Shown here one piece after another: positions 41,540 through 49,997 of a stretch of 64,000 bases of DNA; the first letter of the stretch is position 1, and each line of letters begins with the position of its first letter. Under the pieces are notes generated by a model. It was not told the DNA's origin. It saw only the letters and a list, made by a program, of their open reading frames with translations, and did no database searches. A program made the position numbers and the translations under genes. This stretch comes from Bacteroidota bacterium (lineage in GTDB: Bacteria > Bacteroidota > Bacteroidia > Sphingobacteriales > Sphingobacteriaceae), in assembly GCA_023450085.1 (NCBI GenBank), contig JAEXHI010000030.1:620001-684000 (forward strand), written 5' to 3'.

Positions 41540-42626
41540 TCACGACATTACCAAATACCCACCTATTTTATCTGTAATAAATACATTAGTCGAATTAGAA
41601 CAGGATGTAGTTGTATTAGGTTATTATAGTGATTCTAAAGGACGAGTTAGTATTGAAGAAAAGGGTGTAGTATATAAAGAGTGCATAATTAATAACGTAA
41701 GTGATAGCAAAATAAGTAAAATATATAATTTAAAAAGTTATCAAAAAAGGGTTAAGCAAGAATTATTAAAGATTGATAAAATAGACCAAGTGTGGTTTTT
41801 TGGGAACGAAAATGTTTGGTTATTCGCAAATGATATAGCTAAATATAATTCTATTATATATTTTTTTGAAGTTCCTGTTTTTAAAATACCCCTAAGGTAT
41901 AAGATATTTAGTCCATTTGGGAATTATAAAAAAGCAGTTCAATCGGCTAAAACAATAGTATGTTGCGAATATAATAGGGCTCATATAACGAAGGCCTATT
42001 TTGGTTTAAAATCCCTGCCAATTGTTATTCCTAATAAGCCAAATTTTGACATCTCAGAAAGTAGTGTAGGTACGTCTCCCTTATTTGTAAACAAAAAAAT
42101 TATACTTTATCAAGGGATATTCGATTATCCCGAACGACGATTGAATGAGTTATGTGAGGCAATAAAATATCTGCCTCAAGAATATTTAATTTGTGTAATG
42201 GGACCAAATGGAGAACACAAAAGCCGTTTGGTTAAAATGTATGAGTCTGAGAGAGTACATTTTTTACCATTTTTAGCAGCACCAGATCATCTATCTATAA
42301 CTAAACAAGCATACATTGGTTTTTTGAGTTATTTTGCAATTCAAGGAAATGTTGAGAATGTATTAAATACAATGTATTGTGCACCGAATAAGATATATGA
42401 ATATTCCAAATTTGATATTCCTATGATAGCAAATGATGTTCCGGCGCTTAATTTTTTATTCGATAGATTTCATGCTGGAAAATCGGTGAATAACTTTACT
42501 CCGAAGGCCATAGCACAAGCGATTTTAGAAATTGATAAGGATTACGAAGCGTTTTCATGTGGCGCTAAAGCTTTGTTCTCGTCTGTAGATATTAAAGAAA
42601 TTGTTAGTACTAAATTATTACCATAA
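41517..42626 (+). CDS. Glycosyltransferase, GT-B fold (family uncertain)
   Basis: A 369-residue protein with the two-domain layout of GT-B transferases: N-terminal SQVLIFSHDITKYPPILSVI and a central FEVPVFKIPLRYKIFSPFG acceptor-like region, then a C-terminal donor domain beginning KKIILYQGIFDYPERRLNEL and including APNKIYEYSKFDIPMIANDV, where the Glu of the EYSK segment occupies the place of the usual E-x7-E motif. Divergent from ordinary GT4 proteins. Overlaps the epimerase gene by 23 bases. Sugar specificity unknown. Confidence 0.75.
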   Translation: MSQVLIFSHDITKYPPILSVINTLVELEQDVVVLGYYSDSKGRVSIEEKGVVYKECIINNVSDSKISKIYNLKSYQKRVKQELLKIDKIDQVWFFGNENVWLFANDIAKYNSIIYFFEVPVFKIPLRYKIFSPFGNYKKAVQSAKTIVCCEYNRAHITKAYFGLKSLPIVIPNKPNFDISESSVGTSPLFVNKKIILYQGIFDYPERRLNELCEAIKYLPQEYLICVMGPNGEHKSRLVKMYESERVHFLPFLAAPDHLSITKQAYIGFLSYFAIQGNVENVLNTMYCAPNKIYEYSKFDIPMIANDVPALNFLFDRFHAGKSVNNFTPKAIAQAILEIDKDYEAFSCGAKALFSSVDIKEIVSTKLLP

Positions 42627-42632
42627 TAGATA

Positions 42633-43724
42633 ATGCGCGTCCTTTTTTTGATAACAGGTTTACGACTTGGCGGAGCAGAGATGCAACTTTTATTATTAAC
42701 AAAAACATTAATAAGGAGAGGTGTAGAATTGGAGGTGGTTAGTATGGAAGACATTGGGGTAATCGGTCAACGTATGACTGAAAGTGGTATTAAAGTACAT
42801 ACTTTAAATATTCAATCAATCAGTGGTGCTGCGAATGCATTATTTAAGCTCCGTAAAATAAAAAGAGAGTTCCGTCCAGATGTACTTCATTCACATATGA
42901 TTCATGCTAATATTTACAGTAGAATCTTCAATTTTTTTGTAAGGACTCCAAAGCTTATTAATACAGCTCATAATACGATTGAAGGTAGTAAAAACCTTAT
43001 GAAATCATATATATGGACTAATTGGTTTTCTGACTTTTCCACAAATGTAAGTGAAGAAGCCTATGATTTTTTTGTCAAAAACAAGTATTTCTCAAAAGAG
43101 AAGTCCGCTTATATTCCAAATGCTATCGATATAGATAAATTTCAGCCGATTAGGAAAGATACTACAGAGGTTTTGAGAAAAGAATTAGGGATTGATAATG
43201 ATACGTTTGTATTTTTAGCAGTAGGTAGACTGCATGCACAAAAAAATTATCCGTTATTAATTAAAGCTTTTCAGCACGTTCAAGAACATCGTGATAAAAC
43301 TTGTCTTTTAATAGCGGGAGAAGGAAATTTGCTCGAAACCTTGGTAGATATGGTTAACAAAATGGAGTTAAATGAATATGTTAGGTTTTTGGGACTTAGA
43401 GATGATATCGATAGTCTAATGAACATGAGTAACACTTTCGTTCTAACGTCGGATTTTGAAGGATTTGGTTTAGTCGTTGGGGAAGCTATGGCATGTAAGG
43501 TCCCTGTAATATCAACGGATTCAGGGGGAGTAAAAGAAGTGATGGGTGGGTTTGGCAATTTAGTGCCTGTAAACAATGAAGAAGCATTAGTTGAAGCGAT
43601 GATAAATAATATGAATACAGCTTATTCTGATGATTATTTAACTAATGCTAGGAATTATATTCTTAATAAGTATTCGATATCGTCAGTTGTAGATAAATGG
43701 CTTACGATATACAGGTCAAATTGA
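42633..43724 (+). CDS. Family 4 glycosyltransferase
   Basis: A 363-residue GT-B transferase. N-terminal MRVLFLITGLRLGGAEMQLL with the acceptor-side Gly-rich loop, LHSHMIHANIYSRI, then the donor domain FVFLAVGRLHAQKNYPLLIK, LIAGEGNLLETL and the family E-x7-E motif within DFEGFGLVVGEAMACKVPVI. Retaining mechanism by family. Acts at the cytosolic face during assembly of the repeat unit; the linkage is not predictable. Confidence 0.92.
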   Translation: MRVLFLITGLRLGGAEMQLLLLTKTLIRRGVELEVVSMEDIGVIGQRMTESGIKVHTLNIQSISGAANALFKLRKIKREFRPDVLHSHMIHANIYSRIFNFFVRTPKLINTAHNTIEGSKNLMKSYIWTNWFSDFSTNVSEEAYDFFVKNKYFSKEKSAYIPNAIDIDKFQPIRKDTTEVLRKELGIDNDTFVFLAVGRLHAQKNYPLLIKAFQHVQEHRDKTCLLIAGEGNLLETLVDMVNKMELNEYVRFLGLRDDIDSLMNMSNTFVLTSDFEGFGLVVGEAMACKVPVISTDSGGVKEVMGGFGNLVPVNNEEALVEAMINNMNTAYSDDYLTNARNYILNKYSISSVVDKWLTIYRSN

Positions 43725-43726
43725 CA

Positions 43727-44842
43727 ATGAGATTTAAAAAAATATATCTTTATTATTTTTTAATAAAGATATTTTACTTGTTTTTTGCAATTTTTATCTT
43801 TTCTAAATTAACTACTTTAGGAGATACACCTCGTTATCTAAATAGCGGTGTTGGTTTTTCTTTTAAGGTTTTTTATTCCTCAACTGAATTGATGGATTTT
43901 TTAGGTAATTCTCTAAAAAAGATATTTTACTTTGATATTATTGCATGCTTCCCCTTTTTACTCCTATCTTTTTATGGAGTTTATTACGCTGTAAAGAAAT
44001 TAAATTTACATTATGCTGGGATTCTGCTTATGATATTACTTTCCATGCCTAATTTTGGGATTTGGACTTCAATACTTTCAAAAGAAGCGGTTGGATGTTT
44101 TTATTCTGGGATTTTAGGTGTTCTTATCATAAATTTTTACAATGGCAATTTTAAGGTTAAGGCGATCGATGTCTTGGCCCTATATCTATGTTTTATATTC
44201 AAACCTCCTTATTTTGTATTTATAATTCAAGCGCTAATCTTTTTAAGAATTGTAAATGGTTTCAAATTTTCCACAGGCTTGGTATCTATTCTGGCCGTCT
44301 TCATGTTATTATTTAACGTAGGTGCAATTTATCTTTTTAGAGAAGAGATTGACTTAGCTGCTAGAGCTTTATATGTCCATTTTACAAATTTCGGTGATCC
44401 TGATTTGGCTAAATCAACGCGAGAAAATGCTTTTGAAGAGCAGTTCGATTTTTTTAGAAAGATGCCATTCGGAATGTTCATTAGTTTTTTTGGCCCAACT
44501 GTTACGGAAATGTTAGATAAGCCAACACATTTATTATCTGGTATCGAAAGTACTTTGATACTGCTACTATTTTTTTTCCTAAGCCTAAGAAGCTTGCTGA
44601 GACCAGTGCTGCATTATAGATTTAATCCTAAACTATTATTTATCTATTTGCTTTTATTTTCAGGTTTTTTGTTCTCTAATTATCCATTTGGTATATTAAA
44701 TCCTGGTTCAGCGGTGCGTTATCGAGAGAATTTCTATCTGATTTTTGTGATAATGCTAGTTTACCTATATATCAGAAGTAAAATGAATTCTCAGAGTATA
44801 AAATATAGAAAGTTAAATGACCATTTTATTTATAATTCCTGA
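43727..44842 (+). CDS. Multi-pass membrane protein, candidate Wzy polymerase
   Basis: A 371-residue protein with around ten hydrophobic segments and a loop of roughly 80 residues between two helices after about residue 200 (EEIDLAARALYVHFTNFGDP...), followed by an AVRYRENFYLIFVIM segment before the last helix, reminiscent of the Arg-containing loops of O-antigen polymerases. No sequence family is recognisable, which is normal for Wzy. The frame opens ten codons upstream inside the previous gene; ATG 43727, two bases after its stop, gives a normal membrane-protein start. It is the only candidate polymerase in the locus. Confidence 0.7.
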   Translation: MRFKKIYLYYFLIKIFYLFFAIFIFSKLTTLGDTPRYLNSGVGFSFKVFYSSTELMDFLGNSLKKIFYFDIIACFPFLLLSFYGVYYAVKKLNLHYAGILLMILLSMPNFGIWTSILSKEAVGCFYSGILGVLIINFYNGNFKVKAIDVLALYLCFIFKPPYFVFIIQALIFLRIVNGFKFSTGLVSILAVFMLLFNVGAIYLFREEIDLAARALYVHFTNFGDPDLAKSTRENAFEEQFDFFRKMPFGMFISFFGPTVTEMLDKPTHLLSGIESTLILLLFFFLSLRSLLRPVLHYRFNPKLLFIYLLLFSGFLFSNYPFGILNPGSAVRYRENFYLIFVIMLVYLYIRSKMNSQSIKYRKLNDHFIYNS

Positions 44843-45968
44843 TTACGGTAGTTTCAATAATTTTCTTTCGGAGCTGGCAGTCTCAATAATCGAAAAGAAA
44901 AGTAAAGTAATACTAATTGCTTCGCCAACTAAGGTTATTAATATTGAAAATCGGGCAGATTTTTCAAATTTGGACAACTTTAAATTCTATCCTTTGGTAT
45001 TCCCAAGAAAGTATGAGTTGAAGTCCTATATCTCGGCAGCCAAAAAAATTCAGGAAGTTGTAAAAAAGGAATGTCCAGATATAATTCATGCCCATTTTAC
45101 AGCTGCGATAATTGCATTAGCATTTGCGAAACGAAAATACTTTCCGTTGTCTATTTGTACATTTCATGGGATGAATTCGACTATCTCGAAAGGAATATTA
45201 AAGATTATCACCTCCTTTGTTGAATTGACTAGTGTGGCTAGGCTTGATAGGTCCTATGTTTTAAATAAAGAAGATTTTAAATTTGTGAATAAAATTTTAC
45301 CGGCTAAGATTGAGTTACTTCCTGTAAAAGGGTTGGGATGTGATTTGGAAAGATTTAATCCTTATAACATTAGCGTCTCCAGAATAGAACAGTTGCGAGC
45401 TGATTTAGGGATTAATGCGAGTGATTTTGTAATGATTTTTATCGGTAGAACAGTTTTCTTTAAAGGATATCATCTTGTTGGCCGAGTATTCCTAGAGATG
45501 GTTTCTCGTTTTCCAAATCTCAAACTTATAGTTATAGGAGATCGAGATCCCATTCATAAAACTGGGTTAACCGAAGAAGAGGAGAGACTGCTCTCTATTA
45601 ATCCAAATTTTTTACATTTAGGATTTAAGTCAGAAGTTGAAAATTATTTAGCTATATCCAACCTAATGGTATTTCCTTCCCAAAAGGAAGGAATTCCAGT
45701 ATGTATTACAGAAGCCTTAGCTATGGGGGTTCCAGTAATAACTTCTGATTCTAGGGGATGCAATGAGTTGATTAAAAATGGGCACAATGGATACCTTATA
45801 AGAACTTTTAATGATTTAAAGGAAAAAATAGAACAGTTTTTAGAAAAACCAGAAATCGAATTAAAACTGAAAAACAACATTTTATTAGAACGAAATTTCT
45901 TGAGTAGAACAAATTTTGTAGATTATCAATTTCATACTTATGAAAATCTATTGAAAGGTACGAGCTAA
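44817..45968 (+). CDS. Family 4 glycosyltransferase
   Basis: A 383-residue GT-B transferase. The acceptor domain contains PDIIHAHFTAAIIALAFAKR and the donor domain VMIFIGRTVFFKGYHLVGRV, LIVIGDRDP and the E-x7-E site in PSQKEGIPVCITEALAMGVP. It overlaps the Wzy candidate by 26 bases. It is the last gene of the tightly overlapping run; a gap of 78 bases follows before the next gene. Confidence 0.92.
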   Translation: MTILFIIPDYGSFNNFLSELAVSIIEKKSKVILIASPTKVINIENRADFSNLDNFKFYPLVFPRKYELKSYISAAKKIQEVVKKECPDIIHAHFTAAIIALAFAKRKYFPLSICTFHGMNSTISKGILKIITSFVELTSVARLDRSYVLNKEDFKFVNKILPAKIELLPVKGLGCDLERFNPYNISVSRIEQLRADLGINASDFVMIFIGRTVFFKGYHLVGRVFLEMVSRFPNLKLIVIGDRDPIHKTGLTEEEERLLSINPNFLHLGFKSEVENYLAISNLMVFPSQKEGIPVCITEALAMGVPVITSDSRGCNELIKNGHNGYLIRTFNDLKEKIEQFLEKPEIELKLKNNILLERNFLSRTNFVDYQFHTYENLLKGTS

Positions 45969-46046
45969 TAGAAGCCATTGTCAACTATCCATATTATAAT
46001 TGTTTAAAATTCGCAGTCAAGGTATCTTGTAAATTATATTTTTTTT

Positions 46047-46961
46047 ATGGGAAAGATGATATTAACCGGTTTGTCAGGCTTCGTTGGCCAAAATCTTTTA
46101 AACTACTTGAAAGATTACCAGATTGTTAGTCTAAATAGAGATCAGCTGAGCAATTTATGTGTTGAGCAATTCAACGACTGTGAGACTGTCATCCACCTTG
46201 CTGGGAAAGCTCATGACTTAAAAAAAACATCAAGTCCAGAAGAGTATTATCAAGTTAATTACGAATTGACAAAGAAGCTTTATGATGTGTTCTTAAAATC
46301 TGATGCAAAAAAAATTATCTTTATTAGTTCTGTAAAGGCTGCGGCAGATAGCATAGAAGATATTCTCACAGAAGATCATCAACCAGCCCCCCAAACAGAT
46401 TACGGCAGATCAAAGTTAATGGCTGAACAGTATATCCAATCTCTTGAACTTCCAGAAGGAAAATCTTATTACATTCTTAGGCCCTGTATGATCCATGGAC
46501 CAGGAAATAAAGGCAATTTGAACTTGCTATATAAATTTGTTCAAAAAGGCATTCCATATCCTTTGGCCGCTTTCGATAACAAACGCTCTTTTTTAAGTGT
46601 AGAAAATCTTTGCTTTGTGATCAAACAGATTCTTGAAAAAGAGATACCTTCGGGAGTGTATAATGTATCCGATGATGAGGCGTTATCGACAAATGAGGTA
46701 GTAGAAATTTTAGCAAATTCCTCAGGTAAAAAAGCTAAGCTTTGGAAAATTCCTTCAAAATTGATATCAGGAATAGCTAGATTGGGTAATGTTTTAAGGT
46801 TGCCTTTGAATTCGGAACGACTTCAAAAATTAACTGAAAGCTATGTGGTAAGTAATACTAAAATTAAGACTGCGTTAAATGTAAAACTTCCTAAAACTAC
46901 TGCAGAGGGTTTGTCAATTACTGCGAAATCTTTCAATATCTCTCCATCTCCTCAAAACTAA
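46047..46961 (+). CDS. SDR sugar-nucleotide 4-reductase/epimerase (WbpV-like)
   Basis: A 304-residue extended SDR. The cofactor motif is ILTGLSGFVGQNLLNYL, the active-site Ser in IFISSVKAAAD and the catalytic pair in YGRSKLMAE (YxxxK). Its partners decide the call: the next gene is a WbpL/WecA-type initiating transferase and the one after a WbpM-type 4,6-dehydratase, the arrangement that makes UDP-D-QuiNAc or UDP-D-FucNAc and loads it on undecaprenyl phosphate. This enzyme would be the 4-keto reductase. A UDP-glucose 4-epimerase role is the alternative. A TATCTTG about 25 bases upstream is not a full promoter match. Confidence 0.8.
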   Translation: MGKMILTGLSGFVGQNLLNYLKDYQIVSLNRDQLSNLCVEQFNDCETVIHLAGKAHDLKKTSSPEEYYQVNYELTKKLYDVFLKSDAKKIIFISSVKAAADSIEDILTEDHQPAPQTDYGRSKLMAEQYIQSLELPEGKSYYILRPCMIHGPGNKGNLNLLYKFVQKGIPYPLAAFDNKRSFLSVENLCFVIKQILEKEIPSGVYNVSDDEALSTNEVVEILANSSGKKAKLWKIPSKLISGIARLGNVLRLPLNSERLQKLTESYVVSNTKIKTALNVKLPKTTAEGLSITAKSFNISPSPQN

Positions 46962-47015
46962 ATTTAATAAAGGAGATAGTGTAAAAGAAACATTAATCTA
47001 TCTAATATCAATCTA

Positions 47016-47999
47016 ATGCAAATCTCAATTCTACTTATATACTTAGCTACTTTTACAATTCTAGAACTTGTCTATTTTAAAATTGCAGACCGCTTTAACA
47101 TTATAGACAAGCCCAATCATCGTAGTTCACATACTAGTGTCACTATCCGTGGTGGTGGCATCGTATTTCCAATAGCAGTTTTAGTGTATGCACTAATCAA
47201 TGGCTTTCAAAGCCTCTATTTTGTGATTGGCTTATTGGCCATTTCAACCATTAGTTTTTTAGATGATGTTTTAACCTTAAATAATAAGGTAAGGCTAAGC
47301 GTGCATCTTACCTCTGTTTTGTTGTTATTCTTTCAATGGGATTTGTTTAGCCTAAGTTGGTATTGGGTACTCATGGCCTTGATATTTGTAATTGCCACCA
47401 TCAACGCCTATAATTTTATGGATGGGATTAATGGTATCACGGGAGGATATAGCTTACTCACCATAGGTTCATTATATTATATTAATCAATATGTAGTCGG
47501 TTTTACATCAAATGGACTTTTGTTGGTAGTTGGCTTAGCTTTGTTTGTTTTCAATTTCTTCAATTTCAGAAAAAAAGCAAAATGTTTCGCTGGAGATGTT
47601 GGTAGTGTAAGCATTGCTTTTATCATTGTCTTTTTAATTGGACAATTAATTCTAAAGACACATCATGTTAGCTATATCTTCTTGTTATTGATTTATGGAA
47701 CTGATACAGCATTTACCGTGTTTTTTCGTAAAATAAGAGGAGAAAATATTTTCGAAGCACATCGAAGTCATTTCTATCAACATCTATCCAATCAGCGCAA
47801 GTATTCGCATTTACTCGTTTCATTTTTATATATAGTGGCGCAATTATTGATAAATGTTTTGCTGATTTCACTAACTGATGAAACTATGATCTACACCTTA
47901 CTTTTGTTTTTCGTCTTTATTGCCGTTTACCTTTCTCTTCGATTTAAGCTTGAAGGGAAAAACAGGCTTTTGGTCTCTTATGATGCGCATCGTTCATAA
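47016..47999 (+). CDS. Initiating glycosyl-1-phosphate transferase (WecA/WbpL, MraY superfamily)
   Basis: A 327-residue inner-membrane enzyme with about ten or eleven helices that transfers a HexNAc-1-phosphate from UDP-sugar to undecaprenyl phosphate. The family motifs are in place: FNIIDKPNHRSSHTSVTIRGGG, the Mg-site aspartates ISFLDDVLTLNNKVRL, NAYNFMDGINGITGGY, CFAGDVGSVSIAF and the C-terminal HRSHFYQHL. The last motif (HIHH-like region in WecA) differs, as in the WbpL subgroup. It should start each repeat unit of this locus. Confidence 0.92.
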   Translation: MQISILLIYLATFTILELVYFKIADRFNIIDKPNHRSSHTSVTIRGGGIVFPIAVLVYALINGFQSLYFVIGLLAISTISFLDDVLTLNNKVRLSVHLTSVLLLFFQWDLFSLSWYWVLMALIFVIATINAYNFMDGINGITGGYSLLTIGSLYYINQYVVGFTSNGLLLVVGLALFVFNFFNFRKKAKCFAGDVGSVSIAFIIVFLIGQLILKTHHVSYIFLLLIYGTDTAFTVFFRKIRGENIFEAHRSHFYQHLSNQRKYSHLLVSFLYIVAQLLINVLLISLTDETMIYTLLLFFVFIAVYLSLRFKLEGKNRLLVSYDAHRS

Positions 48000-48009
48000 A
48001 TGTAAAAAT

Positions 48010-48040
48010 TTTGTTGGACCATGGTTTTGTTGTACCTTTA
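48010..48040 (+). promoter_or_regulatory. Probable internal promoter before the CapD/WbpM-like gene
   Basis: TTTG (48010-48013), 19 bases, then TACCTTTA (48033-48040): -33 and -7 elements with one mismatch in the latter and correct spacing. The TTG start at 48057 would follow a leader of about ten bases. It would let the dehydratase and the outer-membrane gene be expressed apart from the rest. Confidence 0.55.
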
Positions 48041-48056
48041 TTTAAAATAGCCTATT

Positions 48057-49997
48057 TTGTTTGGTAAAATAAATATTGTCCCTCGGTGGATTATCTTTCT
48101 TTTAGACTTGGGCATTTGCTTAGTTTCGTTAACTATCGCATATGCTGTTAAGTTGAACTTGGCATTGTCCGATGTCAATGTAGTAGAGTTTAGTAGAAAT
48201 ATATTGATTATTACGGCAATTAACATTATTGTCTTTTTCAATGTAAAAACTTATGCTGGCATTATTCGTTATACCAGTGCTCAAGATACTTTTCGGATAC
48301 TTTTTGCGGTGTTGATTAGTAATGGCGTATTCTCATTTTTAAATTTTGTCATTACAGCGCTAGGTTACCATCCGTATATCTCTAATACGGTGTTGATCAT
48401 TAATCTGCTAACGTCCTTTCTCTTGTTAATTACCTATCGGGTATTGATCAAGTATTTTTTCATGTATATTAAAAACTTGAACCTCGACAAACGTAAGGTA
48501 ATCGTTTATGGTGCAGGCGAAGCAGGTTTAGCGACTAAGAGAACTTTTGATCATGATGGCAAGGTAAACAAAACTATTATGGCCTTTGTAGATGATGATG
48601 AGAGAAAAGTAGGCAAAGCCATTGATGGAATTAAGATATTAAGTGCTCAACGCTTGGAAGAGCTTATAAAAGAGCACGAGGTAGACGAAGTAATTTTTGC
48701 GTCTTACACTATTCCGCCTGAGAGGAAAAACAGAATTGTTGATGTATGCTTAGAGCATGACGTAACCGTTTTGAATATCCCTCCTGCTGATGCTTGGGAA
48801 GGTGGTAAATTGAACAAATCGCAAATACAGAACATTAATATTGAAGACTTACTAAATAGAAAGCCGATTGATATAGATGTGAAAAGCTTGCAGGCACAAT
48901 TAAAAGATAAAAGGATCTTAATTACTGGTGCTGCAGGTTCTATTGGAAGTGAAATTGTTCGACAACTACTTAACTTTGATATCGGGTTGATTATTTTATG
49001 CGATCAATCTGAAACAGCACTCCATAACATATACCTAGAATTAGAAGAAACCTATAAGCATAACAATTTCCATGCGTTTATTGGTGATGTGAAGGATGAG
49101 AAAAGGATGAAACATCTTTTCGAAATGTACAAACCTCATTACGTATACCATGCTGCGGCCTACAAACATGTTCCTCTAATGGAAGACAATCCTTCGGAAG
49201 CCATTAAGAATAATGTACATGGTACTAAAATGATTGCAGATCTTTCTGTCAAATATGGTGTGCAGAAATTTGTGATGGTATCTACAGATAAAGCTGTGAA
49301 TCCTACTAATGTAATGGGGGCATCAAAGCGCATCGCCGAAATTTATGTACAATCGCTAAATAATTCTCTTACCCAAAAGAATTTTATATTTAGCAACGGA
49401 TTAAGTTATATTAATGATCTCGAAATTAAGCCTATTACTAAGTTTATAACTACCCGTTTTGGTAATGTTTTGGGCTCTAATGGGTCCGTAATTCCTCGTT
49501 TTAAACAACAAATAGAAAAAGGTGGCCCTGTAACGGTAACACATCCAGAAATTACCAGATACTTTATGACCATTCCTGAAGCCTGTAGGCTAGTACTTGA
49601 AGCCGGCTGCATGGGAAATGGGGGCGAGATTTACGTATTTGACATGGGTAAATCTGTGAAAATTGTAGAGCTCGCTAAAAAGATGATTCGTTTAGCTGGG
49701 CTAATTCCAAATCAAGATATTAAAATCCAATATTCAGGGCTGAGGCCAGGTGAAAAGCTATTTGAAGAGTTATTAAATGATAACGAAAACACTTTGCCAA
49801 CTCACCATGATCAGATCATGATTGGTAAAGTTAGGGAGTATGTATTTGATGATGTAGAACAACAGTTACATGCATTATTACAGCATGCTAATACTAATGA
49901 TGATAGACAGGTGGTGATCATGATGAAAAAGATAGTAGCCGAATTTAAGAGCAAGAACTCTGTTTTTGAGGAGTTGGATGATGCAATAAATGATTAA
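48057..49997 (+). CDS. Membrane-bound UDP-HexNAc 4,6-dehydratase (WbpM/CapD/PglF-like)
   Basis: A 646-residue protein with four N-terminal membrane helices (residues 1-135), a first nucleotide-binding region (VIVYGAGEAGLATKRTFDHD) and a C-terminal SDR catalytic domain (LITGAAGSIGSEIVRQLL). The active site reads MVSTDKAVNPTNVMGASKRIAE: the catalytic Tyr of ordinary SDRs is Met, the S-M-K triad described for large WbpM-type dehydratases. It should convert UDP-GlcNAc to a UDP-4-keto-6-deoxy-HexNAc. No in-frame ATG exists: the ATG at 48021 is cut off by a TAG, so TTG 48057 (MFGKINIVPRW) is the likely start. Confidence 0.93.
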   Translation: MFGKINIVPRWIIFLLDLGICLVSLTIAYAVKLNLALSDVNVVEFSRNILIITAINIIVFFNVKTYAGIIRYTSAQDTFRILFAVLISNGVFSFLNFVITALGYHPYISNTVLIINLLTSFLLLITYRVLIKYFFMYIKNLNLDKRKVIVYGAGEAGLATKRTFDHDGKVNKTIMAFVDDDERKVGKAIDGIKILSAQRLEELIKEHEVDEVIFASYTIPPERKNRIVDVCLEHDVTVLNIPPADAWEGGKLNKSQIQNINIEDLLNRKPIDIDVKSLQAQLKDKRILITGAAGSIGSEIVRQLLNFDIGLIILCDQSETALHNIYLELEETYKHNNFHAFIGDVKDEKRMKHLFEMYKPHYVYHAAAYKHVPLMEDNPSEAIKNNVHGTKMIADLSVKYGVQKFVMVSTDKAVNPTNVMGASKRIAEIYVQSLNNSLTQKNFIFSNGLSYINDLEIKPITKFITTRFGNVLGSNGSVIPRFKQQIEKGGPVTVTHPEITRYFMTIPEACRLVLEAGCMGNGGEIYVFDMGKSVKIVELAKKMIRLAGLIPNQDIKIQYSGLRPGEKLFEELLNDNENTLPTHHDQIMIGKVREYVFDDVEQQLHALLQHANTNDDRQVVIMMKKIVAEFKSKNSVFEELDDAIND

